Shown: positions 34,807-47,250, numbered from the stretch's first letter. The stretch: 64,000 nucleotides of DNA from Rhizomys pruinosus (GCA_009823505.1 VZQC01000356.1:236285-300284); one strand, 5' to 3'. Numbers and translations: made by a program. The notes: generated by a model not told the origin, from the letters alone.

Positions 34807-35790
34807 CCACCCCGCAGAAAAAGACAGCATCTAAAATAAAAGCTGATGGTTAAAGAAGATGGCAAAAAACTCAGTTCCAAACGCATCCCAGACCTCAAAC
34901 TTAGACTGGATTCCCCGAATCTGACATAGGGAAATGTAGGGACTATGCTTACTAAGGAGACTTTCTTAATGTGACCCTCCTGATATTAAGATCTCAGATA
35001 TTTAGGAAAGACCTAAACCCACCAATTCTGAAACAGCTCCACAATATGAAAGGGTACTTGATCTCCCAAGGTAGCATTACCTTGATACCAAAACTTGATA
35101 AGAACATAGTAACTAGAGAAAAATAATACATCAAATTTTCAGATGAAAAAAGATGGATAATACTCAACAATATGATTCTATAGGAATTCAAATATAAAAC
35201 ATCACTATCATAACCAAAATATTTTCCTGGCATAAATGCAAATTAAAGTACACAAAACAGTAATGTAATATGGCACATGAATAAGACCTGAACAGTGGGG
35301 AAGAACAAGTGGGGCATTTTCAGAGGTTTTTCTAGGTTTAAAAGCAAACTAATTTACACAATTATACCAATTATATAGATTTTTAAAACTTGTTGATTGG
35401 TACATCTTGCAATGATGTAGTCAAATAAATGTCATTTTTTCCAGCAAAAAAGTAACTTATGCAGCAATTTTAAGTCAAATGGAAAAATCATGTTTCAGCT
35501 AAAACAAAGGTTCTTGCCTATTTCTCTAGAGTGGGTGAGAATAGAAATGTAACAAACTTGAAAATCTTTTCCCTTTGTAAACAGTTTCCTTAGAGCATTT
35601 ATATATCAAGAGAATGAAATGGTTTAAATGACATCATTAGATAACTCATTACCAAAAGAAAGGGCTCATTTAGCACCACAGAGAAAGAGAGAGGAAAATA
35701 TTGTAAGTCTCAGGAATAAAGATATAAAACCTTCTTCTACAGGGAGAATAGAGTCCAGAGTAGCAAATACCAAAGAAAAGTTAAGTTTAA
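34807..35790. other. ZNF intron, nothing recognised
   Basis: AT-rich; weak L1-like words only. Confidence 0.35.
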
Positions 35791-35800
35791 AATACTTCCT

Positions 35801-36042
35801 GGGGGCTGGAGCGATGGCCTAGCGGTTAAGAGCGCCGACCGCTCTTGCAGAGGACCCGGGTTCGATCCCCAGCACCCACATGGCGGCCAAGAGCCGTCTG
35901 AAACTCCAATTCCAGTCGAACTCCAGTTCCAGGGGAGTCCGACACCCTCTTCTGACCTCCGTGGCATTGTACGTCACGGGTGCACAGACTTGCATGCAGA
36001 CAATACATTCATACACATATGGAAATAAAAAAAAAATTAAAA
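35801..36042 (+). mobile_element. Young B2 SINE in ZNF intron
   Basis: Complete B2 with intact A and B boxes, flanked by aaaatacttcctg on both sides. Duplication-type subfamily. Confidence 0.95.
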
Positions 36043-36049
36043 AAAATAC

Positions 36050-37430
36050 TTCCTGCATTCTCAACACATTTCCAATAAAAGTGCCCCTGGATAACAACAG
36101 ATAACTTCTTTATTATATTTAAGTTACTTTTTTATATTTTGAAGTATGGCATGAACTTATAATGTGCATCATCATATTTGAAGAAGTGATTCAACAGTGA
36201 ATCAAGGTATTTAGTTCATGCATGCATTACTTCATAGAAGTAGCATTCTCTGGACACAGTCTACTATGCAAGTTATGCTGTTAATTTTCAGGGAGAAATT
36301 ATATTGATGAGTATAATTTAGCTTATTTCTAACCTGAAGCTGGGATTTTATTCCCTTTCATATTTCAATACAATCCCTTTTGTTAATCAGCATTTTGTCA
36401 TTCAGAATACAACTGAGAAAAATCATTTAGTGGAATGTTATACACTGGCTACCATGTTTACAGCTTACATTCCACTATATAAGGGCTCAACTGCTTACAG
36501 ACAATGGCAAGGAAGAAACTTCGAATGGAAGGCATGACATGAGAAATCTCATCTCGTCAATGAAAGGAATTACAGAGTGACAGGAAGTTGTGTGAACAAG
36601 ATATATCCTCCAGGTATTGCCATTGTGTGACCTATCTCACCTCTGTGATGGATAATGAAATCAGACACAGAATAAATAAGCAAGGACATGAGCAGCATGA
36701 GAAAGCAATCATCCCAAAAAATCTTAGCATGATTCACAAGAACCCAACAGAGGAATTCACAATTTCCCAACGTCATATCTCATTGTCTGAGATGGTTGAT
36801 ATCTTAGGCCACAAAATAAGTCATAAGTATTACACAAGATCAATATTTTTATGATCTGATTTCTCACCAAATCAGAATGCAGACATCAAACACAGAGGGA
36901 AAACAGATGAATCCACAGGTGCAATAGGGAAAGAGGTACAGATTTCCCACATTCTTATTTTCAAGATTCTAAGTAATTATTGTTGTTATCTTATTGCCAT
37001 TTTATAGAAATACACAAATAATAATAAGTAGAAAAATAACAAGGAACCAGAGGCACACACAAAATTTTAAAACAGAAACCAAATATACCAGATTTATTAA
37101 TTTCACATTACGATCAATATTGAGAAATCCATACCTTTGTCTTGGCAATAATGTAGAGATTAGTGATATGATATAGACAAAGGAGATAATCTCTATCATG
37201 TAGGATCAAATAAAGTGATATTTTCACTCGGTTATTAATTAACACATCATTCATGTGTAATAAGACAAACTCATTTGCCATCCAAGACAGGAACCATCTG
37301 GAGGATATTAATATGAATTAGAGTATATTAAGGATGTTTTCTAGTGAAACAGACCACATCAAAACCATTTTCATGCCTTTATCCACCTTTATTTAGGACA
37401 TCTGACTTGGGCCCCTCTTTCATTTACTCA
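36050..37430. other. ZNF intron, nothing recognised
   Basis: AT-rich. An 88-codon plus-strand ORF at 36588-36854 has no visible domain. Confidence 0.35.
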
Positions 37431-37437
37431 AACCTAC

Positions 37438-37533
37438 TTGGTTCTTTGAGTACTTTCTCTTTTCTCTCCACATTCCAGGGCTCCTTGTTTTGTTCCAGAC
37501 AGGAGACCAGGATGGGCTTAGATGTAAGAAGAC
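37438..37533 (-). CDS. KRAB-ZNF gene: KRAB-B exon
   Basis: Exactly 96 bp, the standard KRAB-B exon size. Acceptor cttttctcatacacag-type (ttctcatacacag) precedes it and donor gtaggt follows. In the frame set by KRAB-A it reads [20 protein letters not shown], the canonical KRAB-B core. It begins and ends in phase 1, so it joins both neighbours in frame. KRAB-B strengthens TRIM28 recruitment. Confidence 0.9.
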
Positions 37534-37635
37534 CTGTGTATGAGAAAGAATTAAATTACCCTTGTGGGACTCTTTAGAAAATAGTGGGCATTCTAAAACA
37601 ATACTGAGTTCAATTGACAGCACACATATAAAAGG

Positions 37636-37735
37636 CTACTTAAGGGGTTTAGCTCAGTGGCAGAGCTCTTATCTAGCAAGCCCAAGGCCCTGTGTGTGGG
37701 CCTCAGATCCATAAAAAAGAAAGGCCAAACAAATA
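37636..37735 (+). mobile_element. ID SINE
   Basis: tRNA-Ala-type ID element: ggggtttagctcagtggcag ... cccaaggccctgtg and a short A tail. Confidence 0.85.
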
Positions 37736-38094
37736 TACAAATAATTGCCCAAATTTTATTCTCTGAGTGAATCTTTAGACTATACAAGAAATTTTCAAGT
37801 TTGCTTATGTTGAGTTTTATCATTGACTCAAATTGCACATATGGAAATGAAATTTAAGATACTGGAGATAGTAGTATGTACTAATAGGTGAGAGAAATAT
37901 AAGTGAAAATAGTGAAGATGAGTAATACCTTTAATAAATGGAAATTTAAAAAATGATAAAAAATGAACATGCTTTTCTCAATCTTCACACATTCTCAATA
38001 TAAAATTTTCTTTCTGTTTAAGAATATAAAACTTATGCAAATTTAACATGCTTATCTTTTGTTGTCTTTCAAATGCTGCTAAAAATCAGAATTA

Positions 38095-38250
<156 letters not shown>

Positions 38251-38766
38251 CTAAAAAGAACAGTAAACAATGAGCTAGTGCCCTTGAGAGTACCTCTATC
38301 AAGGGAAAAAATGTAATTAGTAAACATGTGTTGAAGTAGATGGAGAATCTGAACTAGTCAATGGGTAATTTCTTAACATAGTAATTCTCTATAACATACT
38401 TGCAATCTCTGTAAAAAGATTAGCATTATATCATGCAAATTAATGTGGAAACTTTGATGTTTTTAGGGATAATGACCATAGAAAATTGAACCCTTTACAT
38501 GGTGATACAATTTCTCCCCATATAATTATAGCATGCAATGTTAGCTGCATACAATTGCAGATGTAAATTCACAATAACTCAAACCTATTTTTAAATTTTC
38601 TCCATAGAGACATGAGAACCCAAGTCCATCCACTGTAGTAATGATTGGCATGCTTCTACTTTCACCAGCAACATCACGAATATTCATGATATTGTAGGTC
38701 ATGCATTCATTTAATAAGTATTTGAAAAAATAATCATTTGAGAGAATGGAAAGATAGCCATGCTTC

Positions 38767-38811
38767 TCATTATATATTACCACCTATGTGGTAGGTGGTA
38801 ATATATAATGA
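38767..38811. repeat. Perfect inverted repeat, 20-bp arms
   Basis: tcattatatattaccaccta (38767-38786) and its exact reverse complement (38792-38811) around a 5-base loop. Lies in the first intron of the ZNF gene. Confidence 0.95.
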
Positions 38812-38934
38812 GTTAATATTGACTATTATAAGAAAAGGAAAAAGTCTTTGTAATACACTTTTTAGGCAACAAAATAAATTGCTCTACAAATTCAAAAGGA
38901 AGTATTTATGCCCCTTGCCATTGGACATATTTAC

Positions 38935-38949
38935 CTGAACATAAGCCAT
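38935..38949 (-). CDS. KRAB-ZNF gene: first coding exon
   Basis: ATG GCT TAT GTT CAG followed by donor gtaaat gives MAYVQ in phase 0, which fits the KRAB-A exon start. Short first coding exons of this type are usual for KRAB-ZNF genes. A competing ATG near 39016 followed by gtgaga would give the wrong phase. The 5' UTR boundary is not determined. Confidence 0.72.
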
Positions 38950-39500
38950 CTCTTCTTCCTTCCCTCCGTGTTCTCTCCGAGCAGTTTTACCTATACAAAT
39001 CTCACCTTTCATTTGAGACTCTTTAACTTCACAGAAAATCCACTTCACCTGCCAAATTAGCAAGCAAAGCTAGTGATTCAGAAAACAGAGTGGACATACT
39101 CAGTGTCTCCTGTCAAAACATGGAGACTCCACTCTAAGTGTCTGCTATCCTAGTTTCAGGTCAACTTGGCAAAAGGACCCAGGGTTTCTACTGCAGGCGT
39201 GGGAATGCAGCCTCAGCAAGGCACAGAAACACATTTTACATCTTCTGCAAAAGATGCTGAATTTAGCTGTCAATAACAACCACTTGTGGTTGACCTAAAC
39301 CTCACCTTTACCTGTATGGGGCTGTTAAGTGAAATAGCACTGAGGATTTGACTTAGCTTAATAGAACCTGGGTGGGAGGCACAAGTGAAAGTATTTCTTT
39401 AGACAGCTGAAGTTCAATTGTCATTCATGGAGAGATTTGCTATTCCACTCATCATTTTCTAATTAAAGTTTAAGATTTTAAATTAAGTATCCTGTCATAT
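38950..39500. other. 5' flank of the ZNF gene
   Basis: Contains the first exon's untranslated part and presumably more. No clear CpG island or TATA box at the gene start; nothing else recognised. Confidence 0.35.
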
Positions 39501-39504
39501 TTTT

Positions 39505-41080
39505 TTCAAGAAATATCTTTTATTTCTTCTGAAAGGAAATAAAGGGAGACTGTTGGCCTGCCCCACCCCCTTGACTCCTGCCACACTCCAAATGTGGGGT
39601 GTAGGGGGGTGGAGTAACAGGGCTAGTGTCCCAGACAGGAGGCCCATCCACTAGCTTTCCCTCTAGGTGACACGGTTAGAAAAAAATTAACTCTGTGCTC
39701 CCTCCCCTGGGTCTGGATGGACACAAGGCCAGGAGGAAGTGGGGGGCAGAAGAGGGAAAGCCCTCCCTCCTGGGCAGAGAAGCTGCCCTGGCTGGCTAGG
39801 GGGAGGGGTGGAGTTAGGGTGGAGGGCCGAGGCGAAAAAGAGAGCCCTGAGAATCTTTTCCCTTTAACCCGACATATTTATATATTTACAGTGATAAAGG
39901 ACAAGGGGAGGTGGGGGACAGAGGATGGTTAGGGTGACATTGGTTCTTGGAAGGCAGGGGAATGAAAGCCAATTAGCTAGCACCCTATCCAGATTGCATT
40001 TTCCTGCCTTCTAGCTTCTAAAGCCTTGGCTGGGAAGGATAAGGAGTTGGAGACAGGGAATGTCTGAATGATGGGCTGGAGCCCAGAGCCCCTTCTGAAG
40101 AGGGTGAGTTGGCAGAAGGGTCCCACCAAGAGAAGGGTCTTGGGGGACATGGGAGAAGCAGTTCTCAAGCTCTGCCTCTTGATGGCCCCAACTCCACAGG
40201 GCCTCTGGCTGGCTGGTAGGGGCGTTATGCTAGGCCCATCTCCTCCAGGACACTGCGCACCACTCATCCTCCTGAGACAAGGGTTAAGCAGAGACACCAG
40301 GAGGGGCAGACAGGGCGGTGAGATAACGGAGTCAGAGTCAGGGGACACACAGACACCTGTGGGGTGAGGAGAAGAGAAGGTGACATGCGTCCAAGGCTGG
40401 AGCATGGCGAGCCCTGAGGGAGGGGCAGCTCGTAGCCTCGTGACGCCACCCCAAACACCCTCAGTGGCAAGGAGGGGAGCCCAAGGCCATCACCACCGAG
40501 ATAGAAGCTAAAGGTGGGAGCTGAAGGAACAGATGCAGACCCAGACCCCAGGGTGAAAAGCACGGAGCTAGATGAGGGGCGGAGGAACCCTACTTTCCAC
40601 AGGGGTGGGGAGGATGCGTGGGCGAGCTTTGCTTTCCAGAGTGGGGGAGCCAGTATGTCTTTGGCACAACTCCCGCCTCCCCGCACCCAAGAAAGGTGAG
40701 ACAAACTTTCAGAGTGATGACTCACTAGGGTCTTAGTCAATGCTAGTAAGGGTAAGGGGGTGGGGCGGCAGAGACTACGTGTGAGAGAGTGAGAGTGTGA
40801 GAGAGAAGGAAACTGGCTCAGTGGGGTGTTCTCCCAGAGCACGGCCCCTCCATCTTTTCCCTTCCTCAGAGCTGGCTTGGGCTGGCTTGCTTGTCACTGC
40901 AGAGTTTTGGTGACTCATCTCCCTGCACCAAGACTCTGCAGTAGCAGGCAGAAAGCCGGTAGGCAGGAGTGGGGAGAGGGTGGGGTTGCCTGTGAGCAGG
41001 GAGAACTAACATCCAGGCACCCTCCTGGCCAGCCCCAAGTCCCCATAGCCTTTAGTTCCCGGGCAAAGAGGTATGTGCTA
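39505..41080 (-). other. GC-rich unidentified block, possible UTR retrocopy
   Basis: About 1.55 kb with much higher GC than its surroundings and little repeat content. On the minus strand it ends with AATAAA (near 39518) followed by a short A run, as a 3' UTR would. ORFs (up to 192 codons at 40264-40842, minus) have low complexity and no domain. It may be a retrocopied or genuine 3' UTR; source unknown. Confidence 0.45.
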
Positions 41081-41084
41081 TGTG

Positions 41085-41091
<7 letters not shown>

Positions 41092-41128
<37 letters not shown>
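41092..41128 (+). repeat. (TG)n microsatellite
   Basis: About 18 tg repeats. Confidence 0.95.
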
Positions 41129-41130
<2 letters not shown>

Positions 41131-41169
41131 GACATGTTAAAAGGGAGTCAGTGGGGCTTCATACACTGC

Positions 41170-41388
41170 TTATTCAAGCGTCTGTCATGCAAGCGTGAGA
41201 CCTGAGTTTGGAGTCCCAGAAACCACATAAAAGCCTGGTGTGACCCCGTGTGTTATAATCCCATTGCTGGGTCAGTGCTGAGGGTGTGTGCAGGGTTTGG
41301 GACAGGGACAGGTAGATCCCTGGGAGCTCACTGGCCACCCAGAGCTCTAGGTTCAGGGTGAGATCCTGTCTCAAATAAATAAAGTGGA
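41170..41388 (+). mobile_element. B3-like SINE
   Basis: Old tRNA-derived SINE (agacctgagtttggagtccc ... gttcagggtgagatcctgtc) of the B3 type. Confidence 0.7.
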
Positions 41389-41392
41389 GGGC

Positions 41393-41552
41393 CAGCCTTT
41401 GTGGTGCACGACTTGAATCCTAGCACTGGGAGACAGAGGCAGTTGATCTCTAGGAGATAGAGACTAGCCAGGTCTACGTAGGAAGGTCCAGGCAGGTTGG
41501 GGCTACAAGGAGATCCTGTCTCAAACAACAGCAACAACAACAACAAAAAAAA
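41393..41552 (+). mobile_element. B1 SINE
   Basis: Diverged B1 with a caa-rich tail. Confidence 0.85.
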
Positions 41553-41576
41553 TGGAGAGGCAGAGAGCAACTGATA

Positions 41577-41775
41577 CAGCTAGCCAGTGCCAACTAGCCA
41601 GTGCCAGCTAGCCAGTACCAGCTAGCCAGTGCCATCTAGCCAGTGCCAGCAAGCCAGTGCCAGCAAGCCAGTGACAGCTAGCCAGTGCCAGCTCCCATTG
41701 CCAGCAAGCCAGTGCCAGCTAGCCAGTGCCAAGAGGCCAGTGCCAGCTAGCCAGTGCCAGCTAGCCAGTTCCAAG
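41577..41775 (+). repeat. 14-bp minisatellite
   Basis: About 14 copies of gccagtgccagcta with point variants. Translates to short periodic ORFs in both strands, not genes. Confidence 0.92.
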
Positions 41776-41842
41776 CTTTGCCTTTCACAGCCACCCCCAT
41801 CACCTCCCCACAGGGACACAAACACATACAAAAATAGGGGGG

Positions 41843-41935
41843 GAATCAGAACTGGATGTGTAGCTAAGTGGTAGCATGCTTGCCTATCTTGAACAGGGTC
41901 CTGGATTCCGTCCCACCACCATTAGAAGAGAAACA
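41843..41935 (+). mobile_element. ID SINE, diverged
   Basis: tgtagctaagtggtagcatg and ttgcctatcttgaacagggt recall the ID head; A-rich tail. Confidence 0.75.
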
Positions 41936-41949
41936 GAGAAACAGAAGAG

Positions 41950-41966
41950 GGAGGGAGGGAAGGAGG

Positions 41967-42013
<47 letters not shown>
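41950..42013 (+). repeat. (GA)n-rich microsatellite
   Basis: ggga then ga repeats. Confidence 0.93.
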
Positions 42014-42016
<3 letters not shown>

Positions 42017-42259
42017 GAGAGAATATCAAGGAAGAGAAGATTCATCTATTGACTAGCATGAACCGCTTCTCTACTTCTCTGAGCAACCCCTAACACCAGG
42101 AAAATCACTGACATGTGGTCAAGACAAGACAGAAACCTCAGGTCCTGGGAAGAGAACAGAGGTTGTACCCAGGGACAGTTGGTACAAGTGAGCAAAGCGA
42201 CCTCCCACTCCGCAATCCTTGCAGCTCAAGATTTGAGCACAAGTTAGACAGCAGGGCGT

Positions 42260-42870
42260 GATGGAGGCCAGACTCCACAGGGAGGGGGCCCTATCTGGCG
42301 CCGGGCCGGGTGTCCAGGGGAAGGAGGTTCCCTTGGCCACAGTACTCTTCCTCCTCCTCCTCCTCCTCCTCCTCCTCCTCCTCCCTGTCCCTGCCTCGTA
42401 CCTCCTGCAGCAGGTGGGCCTGCTCCACGGCCTTAAGCATGCTCTTCTTGGAGGTGACCTGGACATCCCAACCCATCAAAAACTCATCCAGGATGAAGTA
42501 CACTTTCTCAAAGTTGAAGATGATGTCCAGCCCTCACACACTGCCAAAGTACTTGTCCAAGAACTCAACATATCCGTGGATCAGCTCCGGGGTGATCAGT
42601 TCGTTGTCTTGACCTTCGAAGGCACAGCAGAAGTAGAGACTGACGTATCTCTTATAGACAATTTGAGGTCCCTCCACTCCAGGAAGCTCCATATCCTGGG
42701 GTTGCAAGCTAGAACGACTTGCATAAGCTTTGGAACCATCTTCTTCCACTCCTTGTCTGGGCTGGCCATGTACCATTTTTGCAGCCGGAGTTTGCCTGCT
42801 GGCAGAACAATAGCATGAAGTGCATCATCCTGCAGCCTCCAACTCCGCATGTCCTTCCCTGTCAAATATT
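42260..42870 (-). pseudogene. AP1S1: AP1S1 processed pseudogene
   Basis: Intronless minus-strand copy of the AP-1 clathrin-adaptor sigma subunit: [62 protein letters not shown]. The start ATG is near 42824. Fragments fall in different frames, so it is broken. At the point where the normal last exon should begin (LLQE), the sequence instead continues gtacgagg, as if the source RNA kept an intron; then a GAG run (antisense ctc repeat, 42345-42382) extends one frame into a Glu tract. Confidence 0.87.
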
Positions 42871-44118
42871 TTTACATATATTGGATTCTGGTGTAATCAG
42901 AATTATTAGTAGATCGTCATGATAACATTTGAAGCTTTCTTATGGTAAGTATATCTAAATCCACATTTTCTAATCATTTTGATATACAATATGCAAGTGG
43001 AAGAAGTATATTCACATATTCACTGACAAGAGATCAGTCACAAAACGAACGATAACATTTTTTTTCTGTTGATACTTTCCTTATCATTCCTAGCACCGGT
43101 AACTACTATTAATCCTTCACAAGCAAACTATCCTTTTGCACATTTTTCTTATGACTGAGATCATGTGTTCCACTTCCCTTACCCAAGGTAGTGTCCAGCA
43201 GATTAACCATGTTCCCAAGTATGAGAAGATTCCATTATTCTCTATGTTGGAAATGTAATTTACTCATTAGAATTAGTCCTTGCATTCTGCATTGTCCAAC
43301 ATCTTCATCAGCACTTTTGTTTGTCTTTCAGATTACAACCATCATCACTGAGGTAATTTAAGATATCATTGCTTTATCTTGTCTTCCTGATAAATATTTC
43401 TTGGTATCACTGTTAATTTGGTGTCTATTTGTGTTTCCTGTATTGGATGAACTATCTAAAAAGTTAACTTTTGTTGTATAATTGGTAATTTAATATCATA
43501 TTATTAGATTTATAAGTAGCTTGATATGTAAAAGGTGTATTTTTTGGCAGATGAATCACATCAGAAATATTATAGTAGGATTACATCAAATAAAAGTAAT
43601 AAGTGGGCTGAAAAAGAAATATCTCAGAATTGACCCTCCTCCACAAAACATTTTTTCTTAATAAGTCACTACAATTGTCATGTTTCATGTTATGCAGCAT
43701 TATTAGTATTTACAGGTCATGCAGTCACTCAAAACTGGTCAGGTCTTTGAAATTGAAGCAATGTAGACATTATATCCCACTTAGAAGTTACAGACAAGAA
43801 ATCTTCAAAGGAGTCGTCATTTTTAGACAAATCTTAAGCTGTTTTCCTTCTTTAATGAAAAGATTAATTTCAGATTGATTACCCTTCCTCCTAGGTACCT
43901 GTACTATTTCACTGACCAAGGTTACTTTTGGTAGGATGACTGTTTTCAGAAAACAAATCTTACCATTCCACAAACATGTAAGAGCTTTCTATTTTCTGGT
44001 ATCTTCTTCAATTTCTTTCTTCCTTCTCTTAACGTTTTTATTATACATGTCTTCTCTTTGTTGGCGAGATTTATTCAGGTTTATTATGGTTTGTGAGGCT
44101 ATCATGACTGAGATTTTT

Positions 44119-44270
44119 TCTTTTGGTCTTTTCGAGACAGGGTCCCCCTGTAGCCCCAGCTGGCTGAGAACTCACTCTGTAGAACAGGCTGACCTTGAAC
44201 TCACAAAGATCCACCTGCCTCTGCCTCTCAAGTGCTAGGATCAGAAGTGTGTGCCACCATGCCCGACATG
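44119..44270 (-). mobile_element. Antisense B1 SINE
   Basis: cgagacagggtccccctgta through gtgtgccaccatgcccgac. Confidence 0.92.
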
Positions 44271-44559
44271 ACTGAGATTTTTTTTAACCTGGTTTATTTC
44301 TCTGTATGTTAGCTGTTGGTATATATAAGTGTTTGCATTTATGTATATTAATTTTTGGTCCAGTTACCTTGCTGAATACTTTTTTCCATTCTGATCATTT
44401 CATGGAAGAGGCTTTAAGCTCTTACATGTATAGAATCACTCATAGCATGTACAATTAGAGATTCTGACTTCTTCCTTTTCAAGTGTCCTTTCTTTATCAC
44501 CTTCTCTTCTATTACAGGTGTGGCTAAAACTTCAATTATTATTGTTATTAATATTAATG

Positions 44560-44780
44560 TTAATATTTTATTTATTATTTAATGTGTCTGAGTGTACTGT
44601 CTGCATGTAGATCGGTGCACCCATGTTGTGAAATGCTGCAGAGGTCAGAAGAAGGCATCAGATTCCCCTGGAACTGAAGTTAAAGACAGTTCTTGGCCAC
44701 CATGTGGAAGCTGGGAATTGAACCAGGGTCCTCTGCAAGAGCAATAGGTGCTCTTAACTACTGAGCCATTTCTCCAGCCA
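44560..44780 (-). mobile_element. Antisense B2 SINE
   Basis: Older B2 (actgagccatttctccagcc) without the internal duplication. Confidence 0.9.
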
Positions 44781-44784
44781 TTAT

Positions 44785-44800
44785 AATAATAAATAATAAA

Positions 44801-44840
<40 letters not shown>
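44785..44840 (+). repeat. (ATT)n microsatellite
   Basis: att repeats between a B2 and a B1. Confidence 0.93.
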
Positions 44841-44841
<1 letters not shown>

Positions 44842-44842
<1 letters not shown>

Positions 44843-44990
44843 TTGGGTCTTTTTGAGACAGGGTCTCCCTTTAGTCTCAGCTGGCCTGGAGCTCACTAGG
44901 TAGACCAGCCTGGCTTTGAACTCACAGAAATCCACCTGCCTCTCCCTCCCAAGTGCTGGGGTTAAAGGCTTGCACCACCATGCCGGGCCA
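44842..44990 (-). mobile_element. Antisense B1 SINE
   Basis: Complete B1 ending caccaccatgccgggcc. Confidence 0.92.
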
Positions 44991-45118
44991 ATACTTTGAT
45001 TATTGAGAATAATTATGACTATGTTCTTCAGCATGGATGTCATCTAATATTATTTTGTTGTCATGTCTTTGTCTGGCTTTGCCATTAGTGTACTACTGGC
45101 TTTATGAAATGAATTTGG

Positions 45119-45268
45119 GGGGCATGGTGTGGTGGTACAGGCCTTTAATCCTAGCACTCAGGAGGCAGAGGCAGGTGGTTTTCTGTGAGTTCAAGGCCAG
45201 CCTCAATTACAGAGTGAGTTTCACAGCAGCTGAGGTACAGTAAGTCTCTGTCTCAAAAATACCCACAA

Positions 45269-45311
<43 letters not shown>

Positions 45312-45312
45312 A
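45119..45312 (+). mobile_element. B1 SINE with (AAAT)n tail
   Basis: B1 (ggcctttaatcctagcactc); the tail expanded into aaat repeats at 45267-45312. Confidence 0.92.
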
Positions 45313-46334
45313 AAATTGGAAGTATTCCTTCACTGTTAGTCTTTTGGAACAATTTTATACATTTTTACTTGTTCATTGAATATCTGGTAGAATTATGTGC
45401 TCTATCCAACTGGCTAAAGGCATCTTTTCATTTGGAGAGTTGTAATTACTTCTATGTTATTGGGGGTTATGGGTCTATTTCAACCAAATACTTCATCTTG
45501 GTTTAATTTGGTAAGTAAAATATATCTGAAAAGTCATCCTAATACCACTTTTAGATTCTACAATTTAGTGGAATACAGTTTTTAAATTATGTTATTATTC
45601 TATGAATGTGCTTATATTTGTTATAATGGTTCCTCTTTTCTCTCTGATTTCATTAATATGTGTCCTTTCTTTTGGTTAATTTGTCTAAGGTTTGTCATTA
45701 TTTTTAATATTTTCTAAGAGCCAATTCTGCCTTTCATTTATTCTTTTGTTTTCTCCTCCATTTATCTGACTTCAGCCCTCATCTTGGCTATCGCATCCCA
45801 TCAAGTCTTTCTGGGTGCTGTGTGCTCTTGTCTTTCTAAAGCCTTCAGGGGGATAATTAAATTATGATATAAGATCTCTCCAGTTTGGGATGTAAGTCTT
45901 TTGAGACATTTTTTCCTAATATGTGCTTGATTTGGGAGAAGGTTTCATGGTGTGCTGAGAAGAAAGTATACTCTCTGGTATTTCCATGGAATGTTTTCTA
46001 AATGCCTATTTGGTCTCTTTGATTTATGAAATAATTAAACTCCTAGGTTTCTCTAGTTAGTTTTTGTTTGGATAGCCTGTTTATTGGTTAGAGGGGGGAC
46101 TGAAATCCCCTGATATCACTGTGTTGGATTTTAAATCTAAGAGCATCTCTTTTATAGATCAGTGCTACTGAGTTGAATGCATAAATTTAGTATATAATAA
46201 ATTCTTGATGATGCTTACTTTAGTGAGTATTACATAAAGACAAAGAAAATAATATACAGAATTAATAGATCTAAGACCTGGTTCTTTGAAAGAATAAGCA
46301 AGATTAACCTTGAGCCAAGCTAGACAAGACAAAA

Positions 46335-46447
46335 TGCAAGGAGGAGGCAGAGGCAGGTGGATGTGTGTGAGTTCAAGGTCAGCCTGTTGCACATGGGGAG
46401 TTCCTGGCCAACTGGGACTAAAGGGAGACCCTGTCTCAAAAAGACCA
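46335..46447 (+). mobile_element. B1 fragment
   Basis: B1 lacking the left end (ggaggcagaggcaggtggat). Confidence 0.85.
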
Positions 46448-46579
46448 AAACCAAAACCAAAAACAAAACAAAAAGACCGATCCAAACCCACAAAACCAGA
46501 GATGAAAAGGGAAACATTACCATGGAGAGCGAAGTAGTCCAGAACATTATAAGAGATTACATTAAAAACCTATACTGTT

Positions 46580-46821
46580 GGGCTGGAGAGATGGCCTAGC
46601 GGTTAAGAGCACCGACTGCTCTTACAGAGGACCCGGGTTTGATCCCCAGCACCCACATGGCAGCCGAGAACCGTCTGAAACTCCAATTCCAGTAGAACTC
46701 CAGTTCACAGGGAATCCGACACCCTCTTCTGACCTCCGTGGCATTGCACGACACGGGTGCACAGACCTTCATGCAGACAGTACATTGATACACATACAGA
46801 AATAAATAAAAAAAATTTTTT
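46580..46821 (+). mobile_element. Young B2 SINE in L1 relic
   Basis: Complete B2, duplication-type, flanked by ctatactgtt copies. Confidence 0.95.
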
Positions 46822-47049
46822 TAAACTATACTGTTTAAAATAAGAAAACCAGGAAGAAATAAAGGAATTTCTAGGTTCAATCAAGCCACCAAAGGTAAAC
46901 CATCTTAAGTGCACACATAACAAATAAAGGGATTGAAACTTTAATACAAAGCCTCCCAACTAAAAAACCCCAATGTTCAAATGGATTAAATGCAAAATTT
47001 TCCAGACCTTGAAAACAGAAGTACTTAACTGGTTAAATTATTAAAAAGG

Positions 47050-47250
47050 GGGCTAGAGGAATGGTTCAGTGATTAAGAGCAATGTACTTGCAGAAAACAT
47101 TGACTGGAATCTCAGTACCCACATGATGACTATCAACCATTCATAACTATAATTGCAGGGGATCCAACAGGATCTTCTGTCTTTTGTGGGCACTATGTGA
47201 CACAGGGGCACTTATATACATGCAAGCATAAGCTCAGAAGGTTAAAATAA
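47050..47250 (+). mobile_element. Old B2/B3-like SINE
   Basis: ggggctagaggaatggttca head, diverged body. Confidence 0.7.

Larger units (their letters stand above)
42940..46190 (-). mobile_element. Ancient antisense L1, heavily invaded
   Basis: Decayed minus-strand L1 running from the ORF2 C-terminal side (43080-43620) to the endonuclease side (45850-46130, ggtgtgctgagaagaaagta). No frame survives. Younger B1 and B2 elements and microsatellites are nested inside. Confidence 0.7.

Noticed and set aside
40264..40842. 192-codon minus-strand ORF as a protein gene
   Set aside because: Low-complexity Ser/Leu/Pro-rich composition from a GC-rich strand, no domain, no start context or splice support.
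41577..41831. Periodic ORFs with WHWLA/CQLAS repeats
   Set aside because: Products of the 14-bp minisatellite in different frames.
42291..42503. Glu-rich 70-codon minus-strand ORF as a new gene
   Set aside because: It is one surviving frame of the AP1S1 retropseudogene running into a GAG microsatellite.
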